Assembly: GCF_000397065.2 (NCBI RefSeq)
Contig: NZ_KE007306.1
Location: forward strand, 354,448-418,447
DNA from: Marinobacter lipolyticus SM19
GTDB lineage: Bacteria; Pseudomonadota; Gammaproteobacteria; Pseudomonadales; Oleiphilaceae
Length of the DNA stretch: 64,000 nt
Reading direction: 5' to 3'
Under the pieces are notes generated by a model. It ran no database searches. It saw only the letters and a program-made list of their open reading frames with translations, and was not told the DNA's origin. Below, piece after piece: positions 36,470-46,574 of this stretch (the stretch's first letter is position 1; every line of letters starts with the position of its first letter). The position numbers and the translations under genes were made by a program.

Positions 36470-37651
36470 TCAGCTCAGTTGATCCACGACCCACTGGCCG
36501 TCACGCTTTACCAAAATTCTGTCACAACCCTTTGCAGCCGGATCCGCATCCGACTCGTCAGGCAACGCCCTGACCACTATTTCTGTCAGCCGTAACCCGG
36601 CAATCACCCCTTCCAGCGCAGGGTCGACATCGGCCGGCGCCCAGACGGCACCGGGCCGGCGCACCACACGCTCGCCGAGCGAGACCAGGGCACGCACATC
36701 CAGGCTGAACCCGGTCGCGGGTCTGGCGCGGCCGAAGTCACTGCCAATCGCATCATAACGGCCACCCTTGGCAACCGCGTCGCCATGTCCCGGCGCGTAG
36801 GCGGCAAACACCAGACCGGTGTGATAGTTGTAACCGCGCAATTCACAGAAATCGAATCCGAAACTGATTTCCGGAAAATCCCGGGTCAACATGTCCGCCA
36901 CGCGCCCCAATTGATCGAGGGCTCCCAGCAATGCCTCCGGCGCGCCTTCAAGAATCTTTCTGGCTTCCTGCAGCGCCTCCGCACCACCACTGACCCGTGC
37001 CAGTTGACGCAGGCGACCACCCGCAGACAAGGGATCACAGGAACCAAGCAACTTATCCAGCTCAGGGACCGACTTGCGCGCCATGGCATCGAAGATGGCC
37101 GCTTCAGTATCCCGGTCGAAGCTGGCTTCCCCCATCAGCGTCTCATAGATCGACACATGGGCCAGATCCAGGTGCACCCTGGGCATGCCGGACACCCTCA
37201 GGGTCTCCAGCATCAGGCTGATCACTTCCATATCCGCGGCTTCGGAGGCACTGCCAAACAGCTCACAACCGGCCTGGATCGGAGTACGGCCAGTGAGCAT
37301 GTGCCGCGGACGGGTATGCAGGACATGGCCGGCGTAACACAACCGGGTAATGCCTTCCTGTCCCAGGGTATGGGCATCGATCCTGGCCGCCTGGGGTGTC
37401 ATATCCGCGCGAACGCCCATCATCCTGCCGGTCAGCTGATCGGTCAGTTTGAACGTCTGCAATTCAAGATCGTGGCCGGTTCCGGTAAACAGGGATTCCA
37501 GGTATTCAATCAGCGGCGGGATTACCAGCTGGTACCCCCAGCGCTGGCAAGTGTCCATTACGTCCCGGCGCAGGGATTCAATCTGTCCTGCAAGAGGCGG
37601 GAGAATGTCTTCCACACCATCCGGCAGTAACCAGCGATCAGATACTGTCAT
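36470..37651 (-). CDS. hisZ: ATP phosphoribosyltransferase regulatory subunit HisZ
   Basis: 393 residues. HisZ is a paralogue of histidyl-tRNA synthetase that pairs with short HisG to start histidine synthesis; it does not charge tRNA. The family start DRWLLPDGVEDILPP is clear, then RRDVMDTCQRWGYQLVIPPLIEYLESL, VRADMTPQAARIDA, and GYNYHTGLVFAAYAPGHGDAVAKGGRYD. I start at ATG 37651; an ATG 12 codons earlier would add residues outside the family. hisG is not in the window. A terminator upstream means hisZ-purA has its own promoter. Confidence 0.92.
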   Translation of the reverse strand: MTVSDRWLLPDGVEDILPPLAGQIESLRRDVMDTCQRWGYQLVIPPLIEYLESLFTGTGHDLELQTFKLTDQLTGRMMGVRADMTPQAARIDAHTLGQEGITRLCYAGHVLHTRPRHMLTGRTPIQAGCELFGSASEAADMEVISLMLETLRVSGMPRVHLDLAHVSIYETLMGEASFDRDTEAAIFDAMARKSVPELDKLLGSCDPLSAGGRLRQLARVSGGAEALQEARKILEGAPEALLGALDQLGRVADMLTRDFPEISFGFDFCELRGYNYHTGLVFAAYAPGHGDAVAKGGRYDAIGSDFGRARPATGFSLDVRALVSLGERVVRRPGAVWAPADVDPALEGVIAGLRLTEIVVRALPDESDADPAAKGCDRILVKRDGQWVVDQLS

Positions 37652-37781
37652 GAGATTCCGTTGTCCGTTCTGCCCCGCAGCCATCAAGGTTGGCGGGAAT
37701 GCACAGGATTTAAGGCGAATTCGGGAGCAGGAGAAAAAACCCGAACCAAAACCGGCAGAATTTTACACTGTTGGCGGGCAC

Positions 37782-37815
37782 AAAAAAACCGGAATACCGA
37801 GGTATTCCGGTTTTA
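37782..37815 (-). terminator. Terminator after hflC
   Basis: AAAACCGGAATACC and GGTATTCCGGTTTT pair over 14 bases around a short loop; the minus strand continues with T residues (seven A at 37782-37788 on the plus strand). It ends the hflK-hflC transcript. Confidence 0.88.
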
Positions 37816-37832
37816 GCTAAGGGCAATGCCCC

Positions 37833-38708
37833 TCAGCGACCGCCCTGCGGATCCTTGAGGAATCGGAGGAAGTCACTGTTGGAATCAATCACCATGATGT
37901 CATCCTTGCTTGAGAAGGTGTTCTGGTACGCCTGCAGGCTACGATAGAAGCTGTAGAACTCCTCATTGGCCCCATAAGCATCGGCATAGATTCGCGCCGC
38001 CTCACCATCACCTTCACCACGGGTTTCCTCCGCCTCGGCAAATGCTTCTGCCAGGATGACCGTGCGCTGACGATCGGCATCGGCTCGAATACCCTCCGCC
38101 AGCTCACGACCGCGCGAACGGAACTCCTGGGCCAGCTTTTCACGCTCAGTCGCCATCCGGCGATAGACGTTCTGACTGACCTCACCGGGGAACTCGATCG
38201 CCTTGACCCGGATATCCAGAACTTCGATACCGAACTCTTTCAGAGAGGTTTCGTTAACCCGATCCCGCAGCGTGTGCATCAGCTCATCACGCTGTCCGGA
38301 GACCACTTCAACCATGGTCCGCACACCGAACTCGTCACGCAGACCATTGTCCACCCGGGACAGCAGCAGGGACTGGGCGCGGTATTCATCACCACCGGTT
38401 GCCCGATAAAACTGGTCCACATCGCGGATTTTCCAGGCGATATAGGAATCCACATCCAGAGGCTTCTTCTCGATGGTCAGGTACTGGCGGGAAGGCAGAT
38501 CCATGGTCAGCACGCGAATATCGAACTCGCGGATCTGGTCAATCACCGGTACTTTGAAGTGCAGGCCTGCCTGCATATCCGTTTCTACCAGCTCACCAAA
38601 GCGAAGCTTCACGCCGCGATGGGTCTCGGGAATGATGTAAACGCTCGACAAAACCAGCAGGACTACAATGAGGGCGCCTGCAAGGCCCACTACACCTTTG
38701 GGTCCCAT
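37833..38708 (-). CDS. hflC: Modulator of FtsH protease HflC
   Basis: 291 residues. HflC and HflK assemble a large cage around the membrane protease FtsH. An N-terminal membrane anchor (GLAGALIVVLLVLSSVYII) is followed by the SPFH/band-7 domain (RGVKLRFGELVETDMQAGLHFKVPVIDQIREFDIRVLTMDLP) and a long helical part (YRRMATEREKLAQEFRSRGRELAEGIRADADRQRTVILAEAFAEAEETRGEGD). It starts two bases after hflK. Confidence 0.95.
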   Translation of the reverse strand: MGPKGVVGLAGALIVVLLVLSSVYIIPETHRGVKLRFGELVETDMQAGLHFKVPVIDQIREFDIRVLTMDLPSRQYLTIEKKPLDVDSYIAWKIRDVDQFYRATGGDEYRAQSLLLSRVDNGLRDEFGVRTMVEVVSGQRDELMHTLRDRVNETSLKEFGIEVLDIRVKAIEFPGEVSQNVYRRMATEREKLAQEFRSRGRELAEGIRADADRQRTVILAEAFAEAEETRGEGDGEAARIYADAYGANEEFYSFYRSLQAYQNTFSSKDDIMVIDSNSDFLRFLKDPQGGR

Positions 38709-38710
38709 AA

Positions 38711-39889
38711 TTATCTGCTCCTCCGAATGCCGGTATCCTGCCGTCCACGCAGTTCCTGAATCACCTGATCGGTGAGGGTTGAGATATCAGGTTTGCTGCC
38801 GGAGCTGGTCGATCCACTGTTGCTGGAAATACGCCCCTGGGTCAGGCGATCCAGCGGCAGATACATCATGTTGCCACTGCTTTGAGTGTCCACCAGAACC
38901 TTGCTGGTACTGGACAACACCCCTTCAAGCGCCTGCAGGTACATACGCTCACGGGTCACTTCCGGAGACATCTGGTACACCTCCAGCATGGCCAGGAAGC
39001 GAGCGGTTTCACCGTTGGCACGCTCGATAACCTCTTCCTTGTAAGCATTGGCTTCTTCTATCATGCGCTGGGCCTGACCACGGGCCTCCGGCACAACCTT
39101 GTTACGATAGGTTTCCGCCTCTTCCTTGACCTGCTGCTCATCTTCACGGGCACGCTGGACTTCACGGAATGCGTCCTGCACGGCGGGTGGCGGCTGAGTA
39201 CTTTCAACGTTCACACGCACGATTTCCAGGCCAGCGCCATAGTCACGCAGGAAACTCTGCAGGCGCTGCTCAACGCGAACAGCCAGCTCAGCACGACCTT
39301 CGGTCAGTACCCCGTCCAGGGTGGAGCTGCCCACTTCATGACGCAACGCACTGTCCGTAGCAAACGCCAGGGCCTGATTGGAGTCCCTGATGTTCAAGAC
39401 GTACGCCTTGGCATCACCGACACGATACTGGACCTGAAGGTCCACGGTTACCAGGTTCTCGTCCTGGGTCAGCATCTGACCGCTGGACTCGGCGGTCCGA
39501 ACATTCGTCACACGAACCTTGGTGACATCGTCAATCAGCGGCACCTTAAAGCGGAGACCAGGCTCCTCTGTGCGACTGAACTCACCAAAGCGCAGGACGA
39601 CTGCCCTCTCCTGCTCATCCACTGTGTAGAAGGACTGGAATACAACGTACCCCAAACCAATGATGGCAATCAGTGCCAGAATGGCACCAAACCCACCACC
39701 ACCGGATGAAGAACCACCGGAGCCGCCGGAGCGACCGCCCTTCCCACCCAGCATCCTGTTCAGTTTGTCGAGACCTTTTTTCAGCGCCTCATCGAGGTCT
39801 GGCGGACCTTGATCATTGCCGCCACGACCACCACCGGTTCCCCAAGGGTCATTGTCGTTGCGGTTACCACCCGGTTCGTTCCAGGCCAT
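38711..39889 (-). CDS. hflK: Modulator of FtsH protease HflK
   Basis: 392 residues from ATG 39889 (GGAGAG upstream; MAWNEPGG is the family start). The partner of HflC. The N-terminus is a Gly/Asp-rich cytoplasmic tail with a run of Gly and Ser near residue 65, then a membrane helix (GAILALIAIIGLGYVVFQSF) and an SPFH domain (QERAVVLRFGEFSRTEEPGLRFKVPLID). The helical region includes REVQRAREDEQQVKEEAETYRNKVVPEARGQAQRM, and the C-terminus is Ser/Gly-rich. Confidence 0.95.
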   Translation of the reverse strand: MAWNEPGGNRNDNDPWGTGGGRGGNDQGPPDLDEALKKGLDKLNRMLGGKGGRSGGSGGSSSGGGGFGAILALIAIIGLGYVVFQSFYTVDEQERAVVLRFGEFSRTEEPGLRFKVPLIDDVTKVRVTNVRTAESSGQMLTQDENLVTVDLQVQYRVGDAKAYVLNIRDSNQALAFATDSALRHEVGSSTLDGVLTEGRAELAVRVEQRLQSFLRDYGAGLEIVRVNVESTQPPPAVQDAFREVQRAREDEQQVKEEAETYRNKVVPEARGQAQRMIEEANAYKEEVIERANGETARFLAMLEVYQMSPEVTRERMYLQALEGVLSSTSKVLVDTQSSGNMMYLPLDRLTQGRISSNSGSTSSGSKPDISTLTDQVIQELRGRQDTGIRRSR

Positions 39890-39967
39890 AATGCTCTCCG
39901 TTCCTGACTGATAGAATGGCTGCAAATACTAGGGATTTATGAGCGCCCCGGCAATAGCGTTGCCGGC

Positions 39968-41266
39968 TTACGCCTCCCTTGCGTCTAATCTGATATCGCT
40001 TTCCTGACTGCCGGCACGGCTCAACAACTGGAGCCAGTCCCGGTACTGCAGGCGAACTTCCAGCACCGTATCACCACTGTCCCGGTGCTCTTCACTCAAA
40101 ACCGAACCGGCCTGATGCAGCAGTGCCCGGAGCTTGCCGTCCCGTGGGCCCAGCAATACAAACTGATGAATAACATCCTCGGCCAGACGCTCAACGATCG
40201 CGTCAAACAGCCCCTGGATCCCCTCACCGGTTACCGCGGACAACCATACCCTGACTGGCAAGCCATCCTCATTACGCTCAATGCGCGGAGTAAAATTATC
40301 AAGCAGGTCGATTTTATTAAAGACCTGAAGCACTGGAACCTCATCAGCGCCGATTTCTGCAAGCACTTCCTCCACCTGCTCCATGTTCTCGTCACGACGA
40401 CTATCATGACAGTCGATAATATGGAGCAACAGGGTTGCTTCTATGGTTTCTTCAAGCGTCGCGCGGAAGGCTTCCACAAGCTTGTGGGGCAAGTGTCGGA
40501 TAAACCCGACAGTATCTGCCAATACGACTGGACCAATGTCCGGAAGTTCCAGCCGCCTTAACGTCGGATCCAAGGTAGCAAATAACTGGTCCGCAGCGTA
40601 TACGGACGACGTGGTGATATGGTTGAACAGGGTCGATTTACCCGCGTTGGTGTAACCCACCAGAGAAACGGTGGGAATGTCCGCACGCTTGCGGGCTCGA
40701 CGCCCCTGATTACGCTGGCGCCGAACTTTCTCCAGCCGCTTGTGAATGGACTTGATGCGCTCACGAAGCAACCGGCGATCCGTTTCCAGCTGGGTTTCAC
40801 CAGGCCCACGCAGACCGATACCACCTTTCTGGCGCTCAAGGTGAGTCCAGCCACGAACCAGTCGTGTCGACATGTGTTCCAGCTGGGCAAGCTCTACCTG
40901 AAGCTTACCTTCATGGGTGCGTGCACGCTGGGCAAAGATATCCAGAATCACACCTGTGCGGTCCAGCACTCGACATTTGAGCTCACGCTCTATGTTACGC
41001 TCCTGGGAAGGGCTCAGGGCATGATTGAACAGCACCACGTCGGCCTCATGAGCCGCGACCGCGTCGCGGATCTCTTCCAGCTTGCCCTCGCCAACGAACA
41101 GGCGGGGACTTGGTTGCTTTCTGGAGCCGGTCACCAGCCCCACCGATTCTACACCGGCAGATGCCACCAACTCCTGAAACTCATCCGGATCTTCGGTCTC
41201 TTCGTGAGAGGAAAAATCAATATGGACGACAATTGCCCTTTCACCAACGTCGGGACGCTCAAACAA
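39968..41266 (-). CDS. hflX: Ribosome-associated GTPase HflX
   Basis: 432 residues. HflX binds the 50S subunit and splits stalled ribosomes under stress. The N-terminal domain (SPRLFVGEGKLEEIR, FNHALSPSQERNIERELKCRVLDRTGVILDIFAQRARTHEGKLQVELAQ) is followed by a linker helix and the G domain with GYTNAGKSTLFN, DTVGFIRHLP and NKIDLLD. It follows hfq on the same strand, separated by a terminator-like hairpin, the usual miaA-hfq-hflX order. Confidence 0.96.
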   Translation of the reverse strand: MFERPDVGERAIVVHIDFSSHEETEDPDEFQELVASAGVESVGLVTGSRKQPSPRLFVGEGKLEEIRDAVAAHEADVVLFNHALSPSQERNIERELKCRVLDRTGVILDIFAQRARTHEGKLQVELAQLEHMSTRLVRGWTHLERQKGGIGLRGPGETQLETDRRLLRERIKSIHKRLEKVRRQRNQGRRARKRADIPTVSLVGYTNAGKSTLFNHITTSSVYAADQLFATLDPTLRRLELPDIGPVVLADTVGFIRHLPHKLVEAFRATLEETIEATLLLHIIDCHDSRRDENMEQVEEVLAEIGADEVPVLQVFNKIDLLDNFTPRIERNEDGLPVRVWLSAVTGEGIQGLFDAIVERLAEDVIHQFVLLGPRDGKLRALLHQAGSVLSEEHRDSGDTVLEVRLQYRDWLQLLSRAGSQESDIRLDAREA

Positions 41267-41302
41267 GTGGTAACAACTCCGAAACAGTCAAACCGTTAGC
41301 CG

Positions 41303-41362
41303 CATAAAAACAAACACCCGCGCCCCTAGGAACCGCCAGGGGTTCGTCGGAAACGCGGGTGG
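41303..41362 (-). terminator. Terminator between hfq and hflX
   Basis: CACCCGCG (41315-41322) pairs with CGCGGGTG (41354-41361), with an inner stem GAACC/GGTTC; the minus strand then reads TTTGTTTTTATG. It would end part of the hfq transcript, leaving hflX to read-through or its own promoter. Confidence 0.7.
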
Positions 41363-41384
41363 CAATACAGGGAAACCGGACAAC

Positions 41385-41636
41385 TCAGTCTTCAGCCTCG
41401 CCTTCACCGCCGGGCGCCTGCGGCGGAATGCGTACATTCCGGGCCGGTACAACGGTAGAAATGGCGTGTTTGTAGACCATCTGGCTGACAGTGTTTTTCA
41501 GCAAAATCACGAATTGGTCAAAAGATTCAATCTGGCCCTGCAGCTTTATGCCGTTGACCAGAAAGATGGAAACCGGAATGCGTTCCTTGCGCAAGGCATT
41601 GAGGTAAGGGTCTTGTAAAGAATGCCCTTTTGACAT
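41385..41636 (-). CDS. hfq: RNA chaperone Hfq
   Basis: 83 residues. Hfq is a hexameric Sm-like protein that pairs small RNAs with mRNAs. [48 protein letters not shown] holds Sm1, and the Sm2 motif [10 protein letters not shown] is complete. The C-terminal tail is short and acidic (GGEGEAED), as in Pseudomonas rather than the long E. coli tail. It starts 34 bases after miaA. Confidence 0.98.
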   Translation of the reverse strand: MSKGHSLQDPYLNALRKERIPVSIFLVNGIKLQGQIESFDQFVILLKNTVSQMVYKHAISTVVPARNVRIPPQAPGGEGEAED

Positions 41637-41670
41637 GTGTTTTCTCCTGTTTATAAGTAAGTGCAGATCG

Positions 41671-42720
41671 TCATTTTTCAGAGTTAAATGTGGTGCGAAG
41701 TCTGATAATTTTCAAGGCCGCTTCAGTGATATATCTATCGTCACTGTCGAGCCAGTCCACGTCGGACCACTTGCGCAACCAGGTTAACTGCCGTTTCGCC
41801 AACTGGCGGGTCGCAGCCACACCCTTGCTGATCATGGTGTCATAGTCATCATCGCCGGCCAGGTAATGCCAAGCCTGGCGGTAGCCGACACAACGCATGG
41901 AAGGCAAACCTGCATCCAGGTCTCCCCGAGCCATCAGTGCCCGGACTTCCTCCAGAAAGCCTGCCGCAAGCATGTTCATGAATCGCAGACGTATCCGCTC
42001 ATGAAGAACTTTTCTGTCGGACGGAGCAACAGCAAGTTGCACCACAGTATACGGAAGCGATGAGGATTCGTCTGCCTGCCATTGAGTAAAATAGGTGTAA
42101 TCCTCGACATTTGAGGGTTCACCTTGCTCATCGGCGCCATCCTTACCCGAATGTTGCCAGAGTTCCGAGATCGGTCGCCCCGTCAGACGTATGACTTCCA
42201 GGGCTCTTATCAGCCGTTGACGATTGTTCGGATGTATCAGCCCTGCGGCGACCGGATCCCGGTATGCCAGCTCCTCGTGCAGTGCCGCCCAACCCTTTTC
42301 TCCAGCTTCCTTTTCCAGCTCGCGACGAAGTTTCGGGTCCGCCGATGGCAGGTTCGACATACCATGGAGCAGCGCCTTGAAATACATCATGGTGCCACCT
42401 ACCAGCAGCGGAATTCTGCCAGCCCGCGTAATGTCAGCCATCTCCCGCAACGCATCCCGCCGGAAATCGGCAGCCGAATAGCTTTCGGCCGGATCACAGA
42501 TATCAATCAGACGGTGGGGCGCCCGGGCAAGCTCTTTCGCTGAAGGCTTTGCGGTACCAATATCCATACCCCGGTAAATCATCGCCGAGTCGACGCTGAT
42601 AATGTCGCATGGCAACTGGTCACACAACGCCATGGCCAGGTCGGTCTTGCCGGAAGCCGTCGGCCCCATCAGGAAAATGGCTGGTGGCAATTGGGACGCC
42701 GGGGGCAGATGATCGGTCAT
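41671..42720 (-). CDS. miaA: tRNA dimethylallyltransferase MiaA
   Basis: 349 residues. MiaA adds the isopentenyl group to A37 of tRNAs reading UNN codons, giving the substrate for MiaB (7923). The P-loop is [11 protein letters not shown], then [20 protein letters not shown] and the DP...[11 protein letters not shown] segment; [16 protein letters not shown] and [12 protein letters not shown] follow. The C-terminal half is slightly expanded ([20 protein letters not shown]). It starts 7 bases after mutL. Confidence 0.96.
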   Translation of the reverse strand: MTDHLPPASQLPPAIFLMGPTASGKTDLAMALCDQLPCDIISVDSAMIYRGMDIGTAKPSAKELARAPHRLIDICDPAESYSAADFRRDALREMADITRAGRIPLLVGGTMMYFKALLHGMSNLPSADPKLRRELEKEAGEKGWAALHEELAYRDPVAAGLIHPNNRQRLIRALEVIRLTGRPISELWQHSGKDGADEQGEPSNVEDYTYFTQWQADESSSLPYTVVQLAVAPSDRKVLHERIRLRFMNMLAAGFLEEVRALMARGDLDAGLPSMRCVGYRQAWHYLAGDDDYDTMISKGVAATRQLAKRQLTWLRKWSDVDWLDSDDRYITEAALKIIRLRTTFNSEK

Positions 42721-42727
42721 GGCGCTC

Positions 42728-44656
42728 TTATCGTCCCCTGAGGAACAGTTTGTCCAGCTCGGAGAGAGTCACCACCGTCCAGGTGGGACGACCATGATTG
42801 CACTGGCCACTGCGTTCGGTTGCTTCCATATCCCGCAACAGCGTGTTCATTTCCGGGATGGTCAGTTGTCGGTTTGCCCGCACTGATCCATGGCAGGCCA
42901 TGGTACCCAACAATTCGTGAGTCACCGCCTCGACCCGGTCACTCTGACCGTTTTCAATCAGGTCGGCCAGTATGTCCCGCACTAATTGCTCGGTATCCGC
43001 TCCCCGTAAAAGCGCTGGAACCTGCCGAATGGCGAGGGTTTCCGGACCGATTCGCTCCACCTGGAGCCCTAACTGCTGGAGCTCATTGCCATGGGTTTCC
43101 GCCAGCGCCGCCTCTTTCTGGCTGACCGCCAGTGATACCGGCACAAGCAACGGCTGACTTTTCAGATCCTGGGCTTCCAGCGCCCGCTTCATGCGCTCAT
43201 AGGTAATACGCTCATGGGCCGCATGCATATCGACGACAATCATGCCTTGCCGGCTCTGGGCCAGGATATAGATACCGTGCAACTGGGCAATCGCGTAGCC
43301 CAGTGGCGGTTCAGCTTCACCATCTGCCGGCGGCGTGGGATGCCCAACGGTAATTTCTGGTACTGGCGCGCTCTGCTGGCGCCCCGCCAGGCCGCCCCCC
43401 TCGTTCAGGGACTGATAGAACCCCATCTGATCCCGCGCCTGCCACTCATGGTGCGGTTGTTGCTGCTGATGCCCGCCACTTCCCTGGGGCGGAAATACGG
43501 ACGCGGTTTCTCCCCAACTACGGGAGATCCCCTGGTCGGCAGACGATGGCGCATTGCCACCAGAAAAAGACGATGCACCACCAACAACGCCCGTGCCTCC
43601 GACCTCTTCCCGCACCGCCGACTGCGCAACGGCGCCACGCAGATGATCATCGGGGCGAACATCCGCAAGCGCCTTGTGAAGGGTCCGGAAAATGAAATCG
43701 TGTACCAGCCTGCCGTCCCGGAATCGCACTTCGTGCTTGGTCGGGTGAACATTCACATCTACCGTGGCCGGGGCCACTTCCAGGTAAAGGACAAACGCCG
43801 GATGACGATTGTTGTACAGCACATCCCGGTAGGCCTGCCGCACGGCGTGCGCGACCAGGCGGTCACGAATGACCCGGCCATTAACGAAAAAGTACTGCAG
43901 GTCCGCCTGACTGCGTGAAAAAGTCGGCAGGGCGACCCAGCCCCAGAGGCGTAGCCCGGTAGCCTCGGCATCAATCACCACGGCATTATCAATGAACTGC
44001 TGCCCGCACAGGGAACCAATACGGCGCTCCCGATCCAGGGGATTCTCCGCCGGACGCAGGCTCTGAACCACTCGCTGGTTGTGGCGCAAGGTAAATCCGG
44101 CATCAAACCGGCTCAGTGCCTGCCGCCGAACGCACTCCTCGACGTGATTGAACTCGGTTTTTTCAGTTCGCAGAAATTTGCGTCGGGCAGGCGTATTGAA
44201 GAACAGATCCCGCACTTCTACGGTGGTGCCAACCGGGTGGGCAGCGGGTGAAATCCGGGCGTCCATGTCACGACCTTCCACTTCAACACGGGATGCCGCT
44301 TCCTGCGCTTCCGTACGGGACGTCAGGGCAAGCCGGGATACGGAACTGATACTGGCCAGGGCCTCACCACGAAATCCCAAGGAGGCGACTGCCTCCAGGT
44401 CATCCAGGCTCTCGATCTTGCTGGTCGCGTGGCGACTGAGCGCCAGGGGTAAATCGGCTTCACCGATACCGAATCCATCGTCCCGCACCCGAATCAGCTT
44501 CACGCCACCCTGCTCTACATCGATATCAACCCGGTTGGCGCCGGCATCGAGGGCGTTTTCCACCAGTTCCTTGACGACAGAAGCGGGGCGCTCCACCACT
44601 TCGCCTGCGGCAATCTGGTTCGCAAGCCGTGGAGACAGCAATCGTATGGCGGGCAT
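42728..44656 (-). CDS. mutL: DNA mismatch repair protein MutL with endonuclease motif
   Basis: 642 residues. MutL couples mismatch recognition by MutS to strand removal. The N-terminal GHKL ATPase has [18 protein letters not shown] and [15 protein letters not shown] Ser/Gly/Gln-rich linker covers about residues 345-440. The C-terminal dimerisation domain contains [12 protein letters not shown] at residues 476-487, a DxHAxxExxxxE form of the MutL endonuclease motif with Met in place of Gln, plus [11 protein letters not shown] and CNHGRPTW. MutL proteins with this motif nick DNA themselves and occur in bacteria lacking the MutH/Dam system. It lies between amiB and miaA as in E. coli. Confidence 0.95.
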   Translation of the reverse strand: MPAIRLLSPRLANQIAAGEVVERPASVVKELVENALDAGANRVDIDVEQGGVKLIRVRDDGFGIGEADLPLALSRHATSKIESLDDLEAVASLGFRGEALASISSVSRLALTSRTEAQEAASRVEVEGRDMDARISPAAHPVGTTVEVRDLFFNTPARRKFLRTEKTEFNHVEECVRRQALSRFDAGFTLRHNQRVVQSLRPAENPLDRERRIGSLCGQQFIDNAVVIDAEATGLRLWGWVALPTFSRSQADLQYFFVNGRVIRDRLVAHAVRQAYRDVLYNNRHPAFVLYLEVAPATVDVNVHPTKHEVRFRDGRLVHDFIFRTLHKALADVRPDDHLRGAVAQSAVREEVGGTGVVGGASSFSGGNAPSSADQGISRSWGETASVFPPQGSGGHQQQQPHHEWQARDQMGFYQSLNEGGGLAGRQQSAPVPEITVGHPTPPADGEAEPPLGYAIAQLHGIYILAQSRQGMIVVDMHAAHERITYERMKRALEAQDLKSQPLLVPVSLAVSQKEAALAETHGNELQQLGLQVERIGPETLAIRQVPALLRGADTEQLVRDILADLIENGQSDRVEAVTHELLGTMACHGSVRANRQLTIPEMNTLLRDMEATERSGQCNHGRPTWTVVTLSELDKLFLRGR

Positions 44657-44676
44657 GTTTCGGAAAAACCTCTTGT

Positions 44677-46038
44677 TCAGGAAGCGGGAATACGAATGGT
44701 TTGCCCTACCATAACACGGTCGTTGTTCAGGCCGTTAAATCGCATCAACTCGTTAACAGAAATCTGGTTCTCCCGCGCCAGATCTGACAGGGTATCGCCA
44801 CGCCGAATCCTGTACTGACTCACCGAGTTACCGCCCTGCCTGCTCGATTTCTGCGCGGCCAGTAGCGTTCCCGGCGGAGGCGTGTCTGAGAAATAGTCGT
44901 AAATACCGTCGAAAACGGCATTGGCCAGTTTGCGCTGATAGGATGAGCTGGCCAGGTTCCTCTCTTCCTGCGGGTTGGATATAAAACCCGCCTCCACCAG
45001 CAGTGACGGGATATCCGGCGACTTCAGCACCACGAAGGCTGCCTGCTCTACGCCACGCTTGTGCAGCTTGGTGACATTCCCGAGCTTACCAAGAATTGAA
45101 CTACCGATTCCCAGACTGGAGTTAATACTGGCGGTCATGGACAGGTCCAGAAGCACACCCGCCAGCATTTCATCCCGGCCGTTCAACGACACTCCGCCGG
45201 CACCACCAATCAGGTCGGAGCGGTTTTCGCTCTGAGCGAGCCAGCGTGCGGATTCACTGGTTGCGCCGCGTTTGGACAACGCAAACACCGAGGCTCCCCG
45301 AGGTTGCGGCGTTCTGAAAGCATCAGCATGGACCGATACAAACAGGTCCGCATTGTGCTTCCTGGCGAGCAGGGTCCGGCTGCGAAGGTCGATGTAATAA
45401 TCGCCCGTGCGTGTCAGCTTGGCCGTGAAGCCGGGTTTCCCGTCAATGATCCGCTGCAGGGTTTTCGCCATGGACAACACAACGTCCTTCTCGCGAGTCC
45501 CTCTCGGGCCGATCGCCCCCGGATCCTCACCACCATGGCCTGCATCAATCACCACGATGACATCCCGTTTGCCATTGGCGTTATCGGTAACGGTGGGCTT
45601 GGCGGGTTTCTGCACCTTCAGTCCGCCTTCATCGATCAGGTCCACCACCAGACGATGACCATACTGCTGATTGGGCTCCAGCTGGAAACTGCGGGGCTTG
45701 ATTTCGCTTTTCAGGTCCAGCACGACCCGCAGGTCATTACCGTTGCGGGGGGCGCTCCGAATCCTCTGAATCGGGCTCCCGGACAGGTCCAGCGCAGAAA
45801 AATCGGCCTTCAGGGTGACATCCTTCATATCGATCACCAACCTTGAAGGTCCTGACAATGAAAACACGTTGTGCTCCACCTTACCCGCGATATCCAGCAC
45901 CAGCCTTGTATGGTCAGGTGCCGGCCAGATACGCACACTTTCCACGTCTTTGCCCGCCAGAGCAGCTACCGGCCAGATCACCAGCATGGCAAGCATGCCG
46001 GTTGTCATGAAGGTTCTTAGTGTTCTGATGATTGTCAT
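44677..46038 (-). CDS. amiB: N-acetylmuramoyl-L-alanine amidase, AmiB/AmiC type, with LysM
   Basis: 453 residues from ATG 46038 (AGGTGAG upstream; a GTG at 46047 overlapping tsaE is the alternative). The periplasmic enzyme cuts the peptide from muramic acid during daughter-cell separation. Order: signal peptide (to AALAG), AMIN domain ([19 protein letters not shown]...), Amidase_3 domain with zinc ligands in [15 protein letters not shown] and VSVHADAF and the catalytic Glu in [10 protein letters not shown], then a C-terminal LysM ([27 protein letters not shown]). It follows tsaE. Confidence 0.93.
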   Translation of the reverse strand: MTIIRTLRTFMTTGMLAMLVIWPVAALAGKDVESVRIWPAPDHTRLVLDIAGKVEHNVFSLSGPSRLVIDMKDVTLKADFSALDLSGSPIQRIRSAPRNGNDLRVVLDLKSEIKPRSFQLEPNQQYGHRLVVDLIDEGGLKVQKPAKPTVTDNANGKRDVIVVIDAGHGGEDPGAIGPRGTREKDVVLSMAKTLQRIIDGKPGFTAKLTRTGDYYIDLRSRTLLARKHNADLFVSVHADAFRTPQPRGASVFALSKRGATSESARWLAQSENRSDLIGGAGGVSLNGRDEMLAGVLLDLSMTASINSSLGIGSSILGKLGNVTKLHKRGVEQAAFVVLKSPDIPSLLVEAGFISNPQEERNLASSSYQRKLANAVFDGIYDYFSDTPPPGTLLAAQKSSRQGGNSVSQYRIRRGDTLSDLARENQISVNELMRFNGLNNDRVMVGQTIRIPAS

Positions 46039-46043
46039 ACTGC

Positions 46044-46574
46044 TCACCTGCGCTTGTCCTGACCCGAAACTGCTTCGGATCGCTTGTTGCCAGCATCCTG
46101 TAGCATCGCCAACAGTGACTCACCGTTCTTCGTTCCTGGCACCAGCCTCGCTGAACGCCCCTCGCCATCCCGCTCAAGGGAGATCACAAGGTCTGCTTGA
46201 GGCAAAACGCCCCGCCCTCTTTCCGGCCACTCGATCAGGCAGGCATTGCCACCCTCGAAATAATCCCGAATCCCCATGTATTCCAATTCTTCCGGATCAC
46301 CCAGCCGGTAGAGATCGAAATGGTATGCCGCCGGCTGGAGGTGTTCGTAGGGCTCCACCAGGGTGTATGTCGGGCTCTTGACCGCCCCTTCATGCCCCAG
46401 CCCTCTCATGAAACCCCGGCTCAGCGTGGTTTTGCCCATCCCCAGGTTGCCCTTCAGGAATAGGGTCCCTCCATGCCCGGCACCCACGACCGCTTTTGCC
46501 AGCTGCCCACCCAGGGCCTCTGTGGCGGCTTCATCAGCCAGAAAGATGTGGAATTCCTGTTGATCAGATTGCAT
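46044..46574 (-). CDS. tsaE: tRNA t6A biosynthesis ATPase TsaE
   Basis: 176 residues. TsaE is the ATPase that recycles the TsaB-TsaD complex making t6A37 in tRNA. GNLGMGKTTLSRGFMRGLG is the P-loop, SPTYTLVEPYE and HFDLYRLGDPEELEYMGIRDYF follow, and CLIEWPERG ends the core. A C-terminal extension of about 20 charged residues is unusual but not unique. It shares one base with nnr at its start. Confidence 0.95.
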   Translation of the reverse strand: MQSDQQEFHIFLADEAATEALGGQLAKAVVGAGHGGTLFLKGNLGMGKTTLSRGFMRGLGHEGAVKSPTYTLVEPYEHLQPAAYHFDLYRLGDPEELEYMGIRDYFEGGNACLIEWPERGRGVLPQADLVISLERDGEGRSARLVPGTKNGESLLAMLQDAGNKRSEAVSGQDKRR

